From: Periconia sp. R9002
Lineage: Eukaryota > Ascomycota > Dothideomycetes > Pleosporales > Periconiaceae
DNA length: 16,361 bases
Reading direction: 5' to 3'
Assembly: GCA_023627715.1 (NCBI GenBank)
Contig: JAMAHW010000205.1
Span: forward strand, 1 to 16,361
The notes under the pieces are model-generated. The model was not told where the DNA came from. It worked only from the letters and a program-made list of their open reading frames with translations, and did no database searches. Shown one piece after another: positions 1-9,232 of the stretch (position 1 is the stretch's first letter; each line of letters opens with the position of its first letter). A program made the position numbers and the translations under genes.

Positions 1-487
1 TGACTAGACATGCAACAAGGCTTCTTCCTCACTTCCACCATCCGCACCGTCATCGCCACTATACACTCGCTGTCGCTGTCGCTATCGCTATCTTTCTTCT
101 TTTGTATACCGGCGCTCGACTGTCTCGCACCACCTTGTCCTCCGTAACTTTGCCTGCCTGGCGCCTGCTCTCAGTCCACCATCCTTGTGAACTTCACAAG
201 GCCTCTGCCGCCGCGGTTTCTCACGCGTCGTCGCCCTCACAGCTTCGACGTAAGCTCTCCGCGCGATAGAGGGGTGGGTCTCCGACTGACACAGGCTGTG
301 CAAGGACTACGGTTCATGGGGTTGTGGCAGACGGTCCTTCGCTGGCAATATCGGAGTCAGGGCTGCTCTTTGCTACTACGCAAGCAAAGCCTGGGAGGGT
401 GGGCTTCCTTTGTCGCATGTATTGCGTAAAGGGGAATTTCTTCAGTAAGTCTACTTGTATGTGTGGCATGGGCTGACGCTACTCACC
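1..487. other. 5' flank of the first gene; no gene assigned
   Basis: No convincing coding region is visible here. The stretch is pyrimidine-rich near 60-110, as fungal promoters and leaders often are. A GTAAGT at 445 followed by CTGAC at 473-477 and a CAG ending at 524 could be an intron. If it is used, the downstream gene has an extra upstream exon here and its true N-terminus is different. An open frame at 187-429 has no recognisable protein character. Confidence 0.4.
67..90. repeat. TCGCTR hexamer, four tandem units
   Basis: Four consecutive hexamers, two TCGCTG and then two TCGCTA, lie in the pyrimidine-rich region upstream of the first gene. This is an ordinary simple-sequence repeat. 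Confidence 0.8.
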
Positions 488-2076
488 ATGACGCTTCACT
501 ATGTTCGCACCACCGGCGTACCAGCCTGGGTACCTTTGCCGTCCGATGAGGCACAAGGACTGCTATGTGTTTTGCATGTGCGGCATTCGAGAGACAAGAA
601 GCAAGCAGTCATTACTCTCGGTCTCTCAGTGCCTGTCGATGGCATGGAATCCGATCCTTCGTTTACTTTGGTCTACAATGCCGACATTTTGGTACCAGAT
701 AAGACTTCGCTTTCTTCTTCGACCAATATCGCACCTCCGAATTTGTTAAAAATTGCGCGTGGGGGGTCGCCCGCCCCTCATCTTCTCTCGCTCGTTCTCA
801 GTCAATCATGTCCTGTCAACTGCAGTAAAGACCTACAGAAACCTCCCTTACCAAAGCATGGGTCCGCGTCTGCCTTCCACCAATTCGTCAAGCTCGCTGT
901 CGCAACGGACGTGAATATATTTTTTGACTACAAATGGGTACCCAAAGAGCAGAAACCCGCCTTTCGCGAGTTCATTCTGGGCGTAGGTGAGCGAAAGGGT
1001 CTAGACAAGGTGCCGCCAGAGGCATATTGGTTGGCAGACTCATTAGCAAAGAGTCTAGCCTTCGATCCCGTTCTCGACTTCCCGCCTGCGTATGATTCTG
1101 AGGCAGCCAAGCGACCTCTGGAAAGTAAGTCTGCATACGCTCGTACCTTCATTCATCTATACATTAGTCATAGCCAACCTATCATCCAGTCTCCACACCA
1201 GAACGTGTATCTGACAAACGCGTCTGCCTTTCGCCTGCTCTCAGCTCGTCTGGTTCGCTGACTGAAGAGGACCCGGTAACCTCTGACACATGCGCAGCCG
1301 TCGCATCGCTTCTACCACAGATTCTGCATTCTATGGGTTTGCCAGAGCTTGTAAACTCAGCTGTACAACGACCAGTAGACTTAGCACTGCCGTCACTTGT
1401 AGATTCCTCGGTGGTATTGCATCTGCCCCGTATGCTCTCACGTATCCTAGAAGCCACGCCAACTCCGTCACAATCGTCGCAGTCGTCTCAAGCGCAGCCG
1501 CAAGCACACTTGTCGTCGCCAGAAACTCTACTGCGCCACCCCGAGCATGATGCCAACATGGCCACTCTCCGCAAACTGACTGGAAAGCGACTCTCCACCT
1601 ATGCTGGCGCACAACTTAACGAGATATACGATACCACGCTCGACCATGCTTACAGCATGCGTAACGCCGCCGACATGGATTTCACAGAGACCTGTGACGA
1701 CTTCAGACTTGATTTGACTATCGCGCGTGATGAGGGCATCAACGAGCTGAACCGCGAGGCCACTTCCAAGCTCGAAGAGTTCCAGAATAATCTTGATAAC
1801 GCGCTGGATGATTTGCAGCGGCGCACGAATGAAGTGATTGCTGATACAGAGGATAGACTGATGAAGTTGGAGAAGAGTGCAGAGGATAGGGTGGCGGATA
1901 TCGAGAAAAATGCTAAGCAGAGGTTGATGGAAATGCAGATGAGGACAGAGAGGAGTCTGAGGGAATTGGAGGAGATAGGGAGAATGGGGGATGAACAGCG
2001 GAGAGTGGAAGAGCAGAGGCGTGGATGGCAAGAGGTGAGATTTCACTCCCGTTTGCAAAGACGGAAAAGTATGTAG
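488..2076 (+). CDS. Uncharacterised fungal protein with C-terminal coiled coil
   Basis: Two exons, 488-1124 and 1190-2076, are joined by a 65-nt intron (GTAAGT donor, TCCAG acceptor). The split codon is A|TC and the frame stays open, giving about 507 aa. The N-terminal half has beta-rich stretches such as SFTLVYNADILVP and CPVNC. The middle has VNIFFDYKWVP and a helical stretch to about residue 200. After a Ser/Gln-rich linker, residues of about 370-495 form a long charged coiled coil rich in Glu, Arg and Lys heptads. The layout resembles a widespread family of unknown function in Pezizomycotina; this is from memory of the motif style. The ATG at 488 has a good context (CACCATGA). An in-frame ATG at 455 or an upstream exon is also possible. 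No catalytic motif is visible, and I assign no function. Confidence 0.75.
1125..1189 (+). other. Spliceosomal intron of the first gene
   Basis: This 65-nt GT-AG intron has a GTAAGT donor and a TCCAG acceptor. Removing it joins two open frames in phase and skips the stop that would otherwise end the first frame at 1261. Confidence 0.8.
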
Positions 2077-2777
2077 GAGGGTGTTACACTTGGGTGTGTT
2101 AAAGCGATAAACAGCCAAAAGGAAAGATTAATGATGAACAGCAGGGTTATATTGTATATCTGTGCTCACCCTAATGAGAGAATCATGTGTGTTCTTCGTA
2201 TGCACTCTAGCCTGGCTATCTACACAAACTGCACGGCAAGTCAGTGGTGACGCTGTAGTGGGTGATGGGTACTCTCGCTGCGAAGACGGGTACTCTCGCT
2301 GCGAAGACGTATACTTCGCAGAACGGGCAGGCAGGCGTCTGCGCCAACGTATTTTGGTTATTGGCATAACTCTAGGGGTTTAGGAGTTACCTTAACAAGA
2401 TACGCAAGGGTACTGTAGGAAAAATCAGAGGATGGGCAGGCTTGATGCTGCCGCGAAGTGAAACTACCGATGGTTTTCTCCGTTACGCTCGGTTTTCGGT
2501 TGCGCTCGGATGCACGTTAGCGCACCAAGTTTCGTCTGTCTTCTATACAATTCATTGAAATCTATTGATGTATCATAACACGCATTTCCACAACCCCATC
2601 CACTGCAAAGGCACTGTGCAACGTAAAGTCTCAGACTAGAATTTACTTGCCCGTTTGCATTAACACAGTATTTACACCGAAGCACGACCGCACACGACCG
2701 CACACGATCCAAATGCGCCATCTCATCGACAAGTGCCCAGTATATCTTTAGACAATTAAACACAAAGGCGCATCAAA
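2077..2777. other. Intergenic stretch, no supported gene
   Basis: This 700-bp stretch follows the coiled-coil gene. It holds a 21-bp tandem duplication at 2267-2308 and short open frames without protein-like composition. A minus-strand frame at 2464-2763 has several Cys residues but no recognisable motif or supporting splice structure. Near 2690-2708 there is a short direct repeat (acgaccgcac). The 3' part may be the 5' flank of the Cys-rich reading frame that starts at 2778. Confidence 0.4.
2267..2308. repeat. 21-bp perfect tandem duplication
   Basis: The 21-bp unit starting GGGTACTCTCGC and ending GCGAAGAC occurs twice with no mismatch (2267-2287 and 2288-2308). A partial inverted echo (TTCGCAGA) follows at about 2314. 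Its length is a multiple of three, but no coding sequence can be supported here. Confidence 0.9.
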
Positions 2778-3014
2778 ATGAATGTCTGCTCGAAATACCC
2801 AAAGGATACGTCTTACATTTTGGACACTTTCGGAAAATGTCACACATGCCGCGAGAAACGTGCTCAAAAAATTTCAGATGGAAAGAAGAGGGTTTATATC
2901 AGATGAAATCGTAACGTTGAGTTGGATAAGGATGAGAAGCGCCGGAAGTTCTCGCGTTGTACACCTTGCCGGGAACGGGCGACTAGTTTAAAAGGGAGAA
3001 AAAGATATCTTTAG
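2778..3014 (+). pseudogene. Small Cys-rich CxxCRE protein interrupted by TGA
   Basis: One frame runs from the ATG at 2778 to the TAG at 3012-3014, with a single in-frame TGA at 2904-2906. Before the TGA it contains CHTCREKR, followed by a basic tail. After it, in the same frame, it contains RRKFSRCTPCRERA and another basic tail. Two CxxC-R-E-(K/R) motifs in one frame on both sides of the stop suggest one original small basic zinc-binding protein. Such CxxCRE motifs occur in short fungal proteins of unknown role. The TGA could have come from CGA by a C-to-T change; the flanking residues are Arg-rich. Either this is a pseudogene, or a splice I did not find removes the stop. Function unknown. 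Confidence 0.45.
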
Positions 3015-3015
3015 C

Positions 3016-3283
3016 TGGCCGCATCGATTCACCTCGTGGAGCACATGCTGAAGGAACTTCCATGCCGTTTCAAGATTTGGTTAAGAAGCTTCTTGCACTT
3101 GAGAAGATTACGGATCTACCTGCTAGCACTCTTTACAGACAATCTACTCCACTTCTTCGCCAAATCGATGCATTATTGCCATCAGCGCAAGGTCTGTGCC
3201 AGAGCGGGTCGGCCGTCCTCCCTGCTAACGGTGGCAACTCAAAGTACCATCTCACCATAGGCTGCACGTCACCACGATTGGTA
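3016..3283 (+). pseudogene. Unidentified coding-like fragment, duplicated near 15.4 kb
   Basis: A frame containing the ATG at 3062 reads smoothly through a helical, Leu-rich segment (PFQDLVKKLLALEK) and then SAVLPANGGNSKYHLT, ending at a GTAAGC that looks like a donor (from about 3284). The segment of about 3200-3295 is repeated in inverted orientation at about 15370-15465. There the peptide LPASGGNSKY and the GTAAGC are both conserved, although that copy carries a 1-nt shift. Conservation of frame and donor argues for an exon rather than spacer DNA. No downstream exon is visible before the convergent kinase-TPR gene, so the gene is probably a truncated relic. I do not recognise the family. 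Confidence 0.35.
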
Positions 3284-3376
3284 AGCGAACTGCTGTGCCT
3301 TAGTTATTCCCTTTTTTTTTATTTTATTTTCATTTTTGTACCACGTCCGGCCTGCCGCTTTAAAAACGATCACCTC

Positions 3377-5721
3377 TCACTTGGGGTCCTTCCACTCACT
3401 AAGCTCCTGAGCCTCTAGCTGCCACGTTGTAAGGACCTCGCGAGGTGATATGGTATCAGGATGCTGAGGACCCAGGACTTCTGCCCTCAACTCACAGCAG
3501 TCCTGCATTAGGGTAATTGCTCTACTCGTAGAGCCCCGGCCTTTGAGCGTGAATGCGAGGTTGGCCATGCTGGTCAGCGTTGAGGGATGGTCGGCTCCAA
3601 GCTTCGTCTTACGTGTCTCCATCACTTGCACCTCCAGCTCTTCAGCATCTTCCCACCGGCCTTGCTTTCTGTATGTCGACGCTAGGCTGCCCATGCTAGT
3701 CAGCGTGTCAGGGTGGTCGGATCCAAGCTTCGTCTTGCTTATCTCCATTACTTGCACCTCCAGCTCTTCAGCATCTTCCCATCGGCCTTGCTTCCAGAAC
3801 GTCAGCGCCAGGTTGGCCATGCTGATCAGCGTATCGGGATGGTCAGCTCCAAGCTTTATCTTGCTTATCTCCATTACTTGCACCTCCAGCGCTTCAGCAT
3901 CTTCCCACCGGCCTTGGTTCCTGTACGTCGACGCTAGTTTGGCTCTTAATTGTAAGTTTATCAAATGTTCCTTCCCAAAAACGTCCTCTGTATCTTGAAT
4001 CTCTGGTCTAAGGATAGTCTCAACTCTAGACACTAGTCCCTTGTCATTATAGTAATGAAAATCAATAAATTGGACGAGCCCTTGGCTTAAAAGCCGATGG
4101 AAGTGTCCTCCGAAATTAAAGAGATCCGGCTCGCTATCTTTTACCAGCTGAATTTGCTTTTCAACGACACTCTTTTGAGACTGGCTAATGCTAATAGGGA
4201 GTTCTTTCCCCATAGTCCCATATTTAGGGACCCCAAATCCAATTTTATAACAGAAGGTAAGTTGCTCAGCAGCATTTACTACCAATGTGTGCTGAAATAC
4301 TGGTGTAGGGGAAAGAGCGATTTCTTTAAGGTTCGTGGCGATAAAAGACCGCAGCCGGAAGTCCGCTGAATGTAAACTTAAAATTGACGGCGCAATCTAG
4401 ACTCTGTTAATTATAGTATATTATTTGATTACGTTAAGCCTTACCTGGAAATTCTCCTCTATAGGGACTGTAATCTCAGCAAAGATCGCGGCGCTTGGAA
4501 TCTCCCTGCTTGTGTTAAAGGCGTCATGTAATATGTAAGTATTGCAGGCTTACCGGCCTAGATATAGGAAACTTAGGATACAGCCCCAATCCGTGATTCG
4601 CTTCTGAGGAGTAACACAGAGACTTGATAGAAAAAAACGAGTCACCCGGTCTTTACCTCAGTCTTCAGTCGCCCATCCTCTGCTACTAACTGGGTAGCCC
4701 AGCCTAACAGCCTATCCTTCTTCCAGGAGAGCAGCATGTTCCCTTTCTGATGCCAGTCCCGTGCTTCGAAAGAGAAGGCCTCGGCCACATTTGCCGGCTC
4801 TGAAGGATATAGCATAGTCTCAGAAGTTTCTATACCAAAGAGTAGCCACAGACAGAGCATACCGAACGAGTACACATCCATCGCCTTAGCGTCTTGCGGA
4901 TTGAAGGCCCGATTATGGTGTTCCGGTGCATTCCATGGTACTGATGTAGGCATATTAATGAGGTCGTTCTCGCGCCGGAAATGCGTCGAGAAGCCAAAGT
5001 CGCAGACTTTGGCTGTGTAGACGCCAGGCCCATCTTCGAACATAAGCACGTTCTGTGGCTTTACATCTCCATGAATAATGTCTAGTCACTAATTTAGCTT
5101 CTAATTCGTGATTAAGGGAACGGTCGTCCTACTGTTTTGGTGCATGTCCCGAATCGCGATGCCTACATCTGCGCAGATCTTGAGCCTATTCTCTATAGAT
5201 AAGCCTTTTCCCCTACCGAATTGTGCAAAGGAGTAAAGATCACCGAGGTGACTTTTCTCGAACACTAAAACAGGCCAAATCTGGATGTCTGTTGATATGT
5301 CCTGATCCTCTTTTAGAGTCTCGCTGTTTTCTTCAATGTCCCAGCAGATCCCGATCAGATTCACGATATGCGGATGGCCTTGAACTAGCGGATGGCCGAG
5401 CATCGCCATCTCTTGAACCGTCTCTCGGAACAGGTCGCCATAGTTATCGTGATCAAAGCGCTTGAAGGCGAAACTGGTCTGGATGCTGAGGAGCGCCTGG
5501 TTGATTCTGGCCCGGCTTTGCCCTATAAGGCCTCGTAGGGCCTGCCACGTGATCGGTAACAAGTCGATCTTCAGCCGCTGGGCAAGGAAGAGGACTGCGA
5601 TGAAGCCGTAGTCTGAGTAGGCGCCTCCAGGATAAGCAGGCGTTGCACTAGTGCCGAAGCTTTTCGTGTATGGGTCTGCCTCGAGGGAGCGGGTGGACGG
5701 AAGAATTTGGCGGCCTGCCAT
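3377..5721 (-). CDS. Kinase-TPR protein, copy A
   Basis: The model has exons 5721-5133, 5081-4657, 4603-4554, 4505-4445 and 4396-3377, giving about 714 aa without stops. The N-terminal region (about 1-80) is conserved with copy B. The kinase domain has Lys87 (AFKRF), HGDVKPQN at 200-207 with catalytic Asp202, DFG at 224-226 and APE at 248-250. The glycine loop is poor (GQSRARI), so activity is uncertain. A linker with a Sel1-like stretch (QLTFCYKIGFGV, about 420) leads to four kinesin-light-chain-type TPRs of 42 residues (about 525-690, GRWEDAE...LGADHPDT). TPRs usually bind partner proteins. Introns 5132-5082, 4553-4506 and 4444-4397 match copy B exactly in size. A T-run at 4652-4654 is one base short and shifts the frame, unless the 53-nt segment 4656-4604 is spliced out. 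Without that splice, translation stops at 4642, before the TPRs. It is tail-to-tail with the fragment at 3016-3283. Confidence 0.75.
3440..3950 (-). repeat. 126-bp tandem repeats encoding TPRs, copy A
   Basis: The TPR part of copy A is a tandem array at the DNA level with a 126-bp period (42 codons). Three units are very similar in sequence and a more diverged terminal unit follows. High similarity between neighbouring units is typical of repeats kept alike by unequal crossing-over or conversion. Confidence 0.85.
4604..4656 (-). other. Candidate new intron over a frameshift in copy A
   Basis: On the minus strand GAG is followed by GTAAAG (donor at 4656), a run of seven T, and CTCCTCAG (acceptor at 4604). 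Removing these 53 nt joins GAG directly to AAG CGA ATC, in the same frame as copy B on both sides. Copy B has 54 nt (18 codons) here, a GCAAAAG instead of GTAAAG, and no T-run. The deletion and the intron length therefore compensate exactly. The branch point is weak (GTTAC or TGAC), so use of this intron is unproven. Confidence 0.4.
5082..5132 (-). other. 51-nt intron before the kinase catalytic loop, copy A
   Basis: The donor is GTAGGA at 5132 and the acceptor is GACTAG at 5082. The intron contains three in-frame stops (TAG, TAG, TGA), so it must be spliced for a kinase to be made. Splicing yields HQNNIIHGDVKPQN, the expected sequence leading into a kinase catalytic loop. Confidence 0.85.
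5443..5577 (-). repeat. 135-bp tract identical to copy B
   Basis: This stretch of copy A is identical, base for base, to 12816-12950 on the plus strand, while both flanks carry numerous differences. It encodes the segment from RLKIDLLPITWQ to the kinase Lys region and DHDN. Confidence 0.9.
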
Positions 5722-5790
5722 GGCGATTCAGATGAAGTAGAATACATGCGTAGTAGACTTGAACAATGAAGGCATAAAGACGGCTGATGT

Positions 5791-6621
5791 ATGACTTTAC
5801 TTCTTAGCTATTATGGCCAAAGCACGGGTTGGCAAGACGCATAAATAAGCTCTGCGCCAACCCTGGCTGTTTGGGGATATCAATCGCTAGACCAGCCAAC
5901 GCAACCTCTGGTCTGAGCAGCCCCGCCCCTGCCATGCATCGCAAGCGGGTTGTCGCATTCGGCGCTAGCACTCACCGGTGGGGGGCACTTAGCAGTCAGG
6001 CCAGCGTCCTGATGGTCGTATTTCAGTCTGGTACGTATGCCCCAATTTGGTTTCGTGGCAGGCTGACAGGCTGTCGTGTAAGGCCTGGCCCCTTCCCTGT
6101 GCTGCCACGAACCCTTTTTGTAAGCTGATAAATATACCCTTTTCGAGAAAATCAGTTGCCGAGTGCCTCAAAGTCCAGGTTCAGATTGTGTCTTTCTACA
6201 ATACGACGCAGATCAAGGAACAGAAACGTACTTAAATACGTATGCAAATTCTTCGCACTTCGGATTTTATTACTAAGAAAAAGTTCAAAAGCAGCGTTTC
6301 ATGCCCCTCTTCCCTCTAACATTTAGCAGCTGCACGTGCACCTTGGAATTACTATGCATAAGCCCATAGGTTATCGTTTCAAATATTTCATATTGCGTTA
6401 GGTTTCACGTCATCAACTTCACGATGGCTCAAGGTCCTCCGCACGCCCAATTATCATCGCCTTGTTGCGAACTCAAATTACTCCGACGTAGTTGTTCTGC
6501 GCCTCTAGCACTTGTAGGAATAGCTGCTCTATAGTTGAGGCTTGTAAGTAGTCTGCAAAACGTTGCATTGACTATCAACACACAAAAGTGAAAGAACGAA
6601 TGGCTTGAAGCTTAGCTCCTA
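5791..6621. other. Intergenic region between copy A and the CorA-like gene
   Basis: This 830-bp region lies between the promoter side of copy A and the 3' end of the CorA-like gene. I see no convincing gene. An open frame at 5829-6128 has Pro/Arg/Gly-rich, low-information content. A TTATTTATG sequence on the minus strand near 5840 could serve as a TATA-like element for copy A. The part nearest 6621 should hold the 3' UTR of the CorA-like gene. Confidence 0.35.
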
Positions 6622-8445
6622 TCAAGGACTCGCATGTTGCCCGCTTCCCGCCTTCTCTACCCTCTTCCAAACCCAAAACGCCATGATGGTACCTCCCGAA
6701 AGTATAAGAGTCATGACTATGAACACCCATATCGATTTCTGCAGCTTTACCGTCCCCTGTTCTTGGAATCTAATCAAGTTGGTACTGAAAAACGCTGTTG
6801 TAAGATTGAATGGGAGATAGAAAACAGTTATAAGTGTCGCTATCCGCACAACACTCGATTCCAGCAGAGCCCTGCTAGCAATTTGTGTTCTATGCTGACT
6901 GTCGGCTGAGATTTTCGATGCAAACGAATCTAGAGAAATTGTGTGCATTCGGATCGTATCGTTCTGGCGGTGGGCGATTATCGCGAGGACCTAGCGTCGA
7001 TTACGAACACGAAATGATTGAGACGTAGCATTTGCCATACCATAACCTTGACATCTTCTGAAGATTGGAGAATTTTTGATGCAGTATGCATGTGATTCTG
7101 AAAAGTGTTTAGGAGTTGTTTCAGTTCCACCACTACCAGACTTGACAAGGTTGGAGACCAAGGAACCTGTAATCCTTGATTGGTATGATTCTGCAGCAGT
7201 TCAGATAGATCGACAACCGTGCTGATAACGCTTTTGATCCCCTCGATGATTGCGATTGCTATTCGAAGTTTATCTTGGATAGCATGGATATGGTGAACGT
7301 CCTGCAGATCTACTGAGATCTCACAATGGCCAAGGAAGGATATTTTTTCGCTCTACATCATACATGTTAGTAACAGGAAATTCCTTCTCATAGAAAGCAA
7401 ATATGGATAAAGAAATACAGATCCTACAGTTCTGCGACGCTGTTCCTCCAACATAACGAGATAGCTCGTCCAATTGCGCTCAAGTAATCTAATGAACTGG
7501 ACGTGCAAATAGAGCGGGTGCATATGATAGGTCGATGAAAATCCAGACTCAGCTAAAATTGATCGTTCAAGATAAGAGTCGATTTTAGAAGGTCCTTGAA
7601 TGACGATCCATGTTGACCTATGCTCGGCAAATAAACAGCGTTGATAAAACGCAGCGTGTCGACATGACCAAGGGTTTTTGAGTTCTCTCCCATGCAGTTC
7701 GAAATGTTTCAAATTATAACATATTTCTGTAGGCCAAGGTGGTTAGAAGTAGGTATCTTGGCTGTTTCTGATATGCTAACCGTAGCCGGTAATTGAACTT
7801 TTATCTGCGTGCAGGCGCATATGACTCGTAATGCTCGTTTCAGGACTGCTTTGGATCCGCTTCCCGAACTGGAAGACATGATTGGAAAATTCTTCGAATA
7901 CGTTGCAAACCTGCACCAGTCGAACAAACATTTCTAGCGATATCCTCAATCGACTCCATGAGGTAGTCTGGGATATGAAACTACATTCTTTTAGTAGGTT
8001 GTTGAGAAGCTGCATGGTCTTCTGAGCGTACAACAGATGAATCGTTTGCCTTAAAATGGTATTCTAATGAACAGGTTAGAACATTCCAATGGTGATAAAT
8101 CATAGAGCCAATATCATTGTAAGATGGTTTGGTATGCAGCATAGCTCGGAACAGAGATATTGTAAAGAGATCATCCTGGATGGATATTTTACATACAGGG
8201 CCCTGGTTACTTGCTTCCAAAAGCGCATTTAGAGCGTTGGTATTGTTGATTGGTGCTAGAAAAAACTTCCTTGGGCTCGGTTTAACCCCGGCTTCCGTAG
8301 TATTTGCTCCCTCGTTACTCAAAAAGTACTGTATAGAACCAATGATCGAATGGGATTCGCTATCGGCAAAAAGGTCCTGTGCTCGTAGGTGAAGTTGGTC
8401 CCAACCATTTTCGTGGCTGCTAGAGCCAGCTGCATGAGGCCGCAT
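6622..8445 (-). CDS. CorA-like two-helix membrane protein
   Basis: The model has five exons: 8445-8197, 8063-7781, 7726-7428, 7352-7041 and 6990-6622. All phases agree and the product is about 503 aa. The family was recognised from motifs in order: RLRISLEMF with VFQFG, YEICYNLKHFELHGR, NPWSCRHAAFYQR, STWIVIQ, and NWTSYLVMLEE. A long helical region follows (QDVHHIHAIQDKLR...), then two membrane helices near the C-terminus (IATLITVFYLPFNLTTAFF and WVFIVMTLILSGGTIMAFWVW). This is the layout of the fungal CorA-like family. The GMN signature of true Mg2+ channels is replaced by STN, so Mg2+ transport is doubtful. The last three introns are well supported, with CTAAC branch points in two of them. 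The first intron (8196-8064, GTATGT donor, CTAAC, TTAG) is less certain because the first exon stays open through it. It is divergent from the kinase-pseudokinase gene. Confidence 0.75.
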
Positions 8446-9232
8446 GGTAAGGGGAGGTATCTACCCGAAAGCCATCGTCAGAGAGGCACTTTAATACAGG
8501 AAGCCTCAAATGAAAATAACTTGTGTCAACCTCGTCCGCTCAGCCTTGTCCGCCCAGCCTTGTCCGCCCTGTCCGCCCAGTCCGCCTTATTCGTCTTTTT
8601 TGCCTTTTTTGCCTTGCTCAATCTCATTAGAGAATGATCAATGAATAACATAAAGATAAGAGAAGCGAACCGATCTCATCCACCGCTCACAGCTACCCGC
8701 ATAGTACCTTACTTCGATTGCTACGATGAACGCGGAAACAGTTATACAAAAAGATTACCTTCTCGAGGACAAGTTGATAGAGCTTTTGAATAGCCTGTTT
8801 GTAGACTGGCGTATGAGCGTATGGATCTATCCCAGAAGTGCGTAGCCGAAACTGCTAACTCTTTGAAAAGAAGACGGACAGCGAAGTCAAAATCTTTGCA
8901 GCCAGAAAGCTGACTGCTGTAAGGTGATAGAAAACTGATGCGAGTAAACACTAACACAGATTCAGGCCGAAATTGACAGCGTCACATACAACCCGGACTG
9001 AAAACATGAATAGCTGGCTGCATCGTGTAATTTGGACGGCAGAGTGAGCCTGGGGCTGGGGCTGGATGCATGCTGTGCGATACGGGCTAATTGTTGGAAC
9101 ATGGGGTGCTATGCACGGCAAGGTGTCAGAACCTCATTCGTCAGCAGCGGACTGAGCTAAATTAAAAATGTCCTAAACCCATTGAGACTACCTGCTTTTG
9201 CTCGCTCCTGTCTATATTTGCCTACTACGGTT
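8446..9232. promoter_or_regulatory. Divergent intergenic region
   Basis: About 790 bp separate the start of the CorA-like gene (minus) from the start of the kinase-pseudokinase gene (plus), so both promoters should lie here. It includes an imperfect GTCCGCC-rich repeat (8532-8586) and a pyrimidine-rich stretch just before the ATG at 9233. A minus-strand open segment at about 8750-8920 ends in GAG-AAG|GTAATC, a possible donor. It could be a 5' exon of the CorA-like gene, but its frame is ambiguous and no family match is evident. Confidence 0.4.
8532..8586. repeat. Imperfect GTCCGCC repeat in the divergent promoter
   Basis: The motif CAGCCTTGTCCGCC and shortened versions of it occur in succession, followed by a run of TTTTTTGCC units at about 8596-8612. 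On the strand of the CorA-like gene this reads as GGCGGAC repeats about 90-140 bp upstream of its start codon. It may be simple degenerate repeat DNA or clustered binding sites. Confidence 0.7.

Larger units (their letters stand above)
3200..5790 (-). repeat. Inverted duplication, left arm
   Basis: This segment matches about 12600-15470 in opposite orientation. It covers a conserved fragment at 3200-3295, the whole kinase-TPR gene with all its introns, and about 70 bp of promoter (shared text such as CTACTACGCATGTATTC). The edges were placed by eye, where similarity fades. The region of about 3296-3376 (A-rich on the gene strand) has no clear counterpart. Confidence 0.85.

Noticed and set aside
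1528..2118. 196-aa minus-strand open frame
   Set aside because: It lies exactly antisense to the coiled-coil exon; its His/Leu/Pro/Ser-rich composition is what the reverse of Glu/Arg-rich codons gives.
2480..2530. Transposon end suggested by CGCTCGGTTTTCGGTTGCGCTCGG
   Set aside because: Short repetitive text only; no partner inverted repeat, target duplication or transposase fragment was found.
2464..2763. 99-aa minus-strand frame with several Cys
   Set aside because: There is no ordered metal-binding motif, splice support or homologue-like pattern; it may be chance.
3377..5721. Classic NLR (NB-ARC or NACHT plus TPR)
   Set aside because: No P-loop or Walker motifs lie between the N-terminal domain and the TPRs; the N-terminal domain is a protein kinase.
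5829..6128. 99-aa plus-strand frame between copy A and the CorA-like gene
   Set aside because: Composition is low in information, no domain pattern is visible, and it overlaps likely promoter sequence.
9182..9232. Earlier start of the kinase-pseudokinase protein
   Set aside because: The extra 17 codons begin with TTG, not ATG. The segment is pyrimidine-rich like a leader, and the first in-frame ATG is at 9233.
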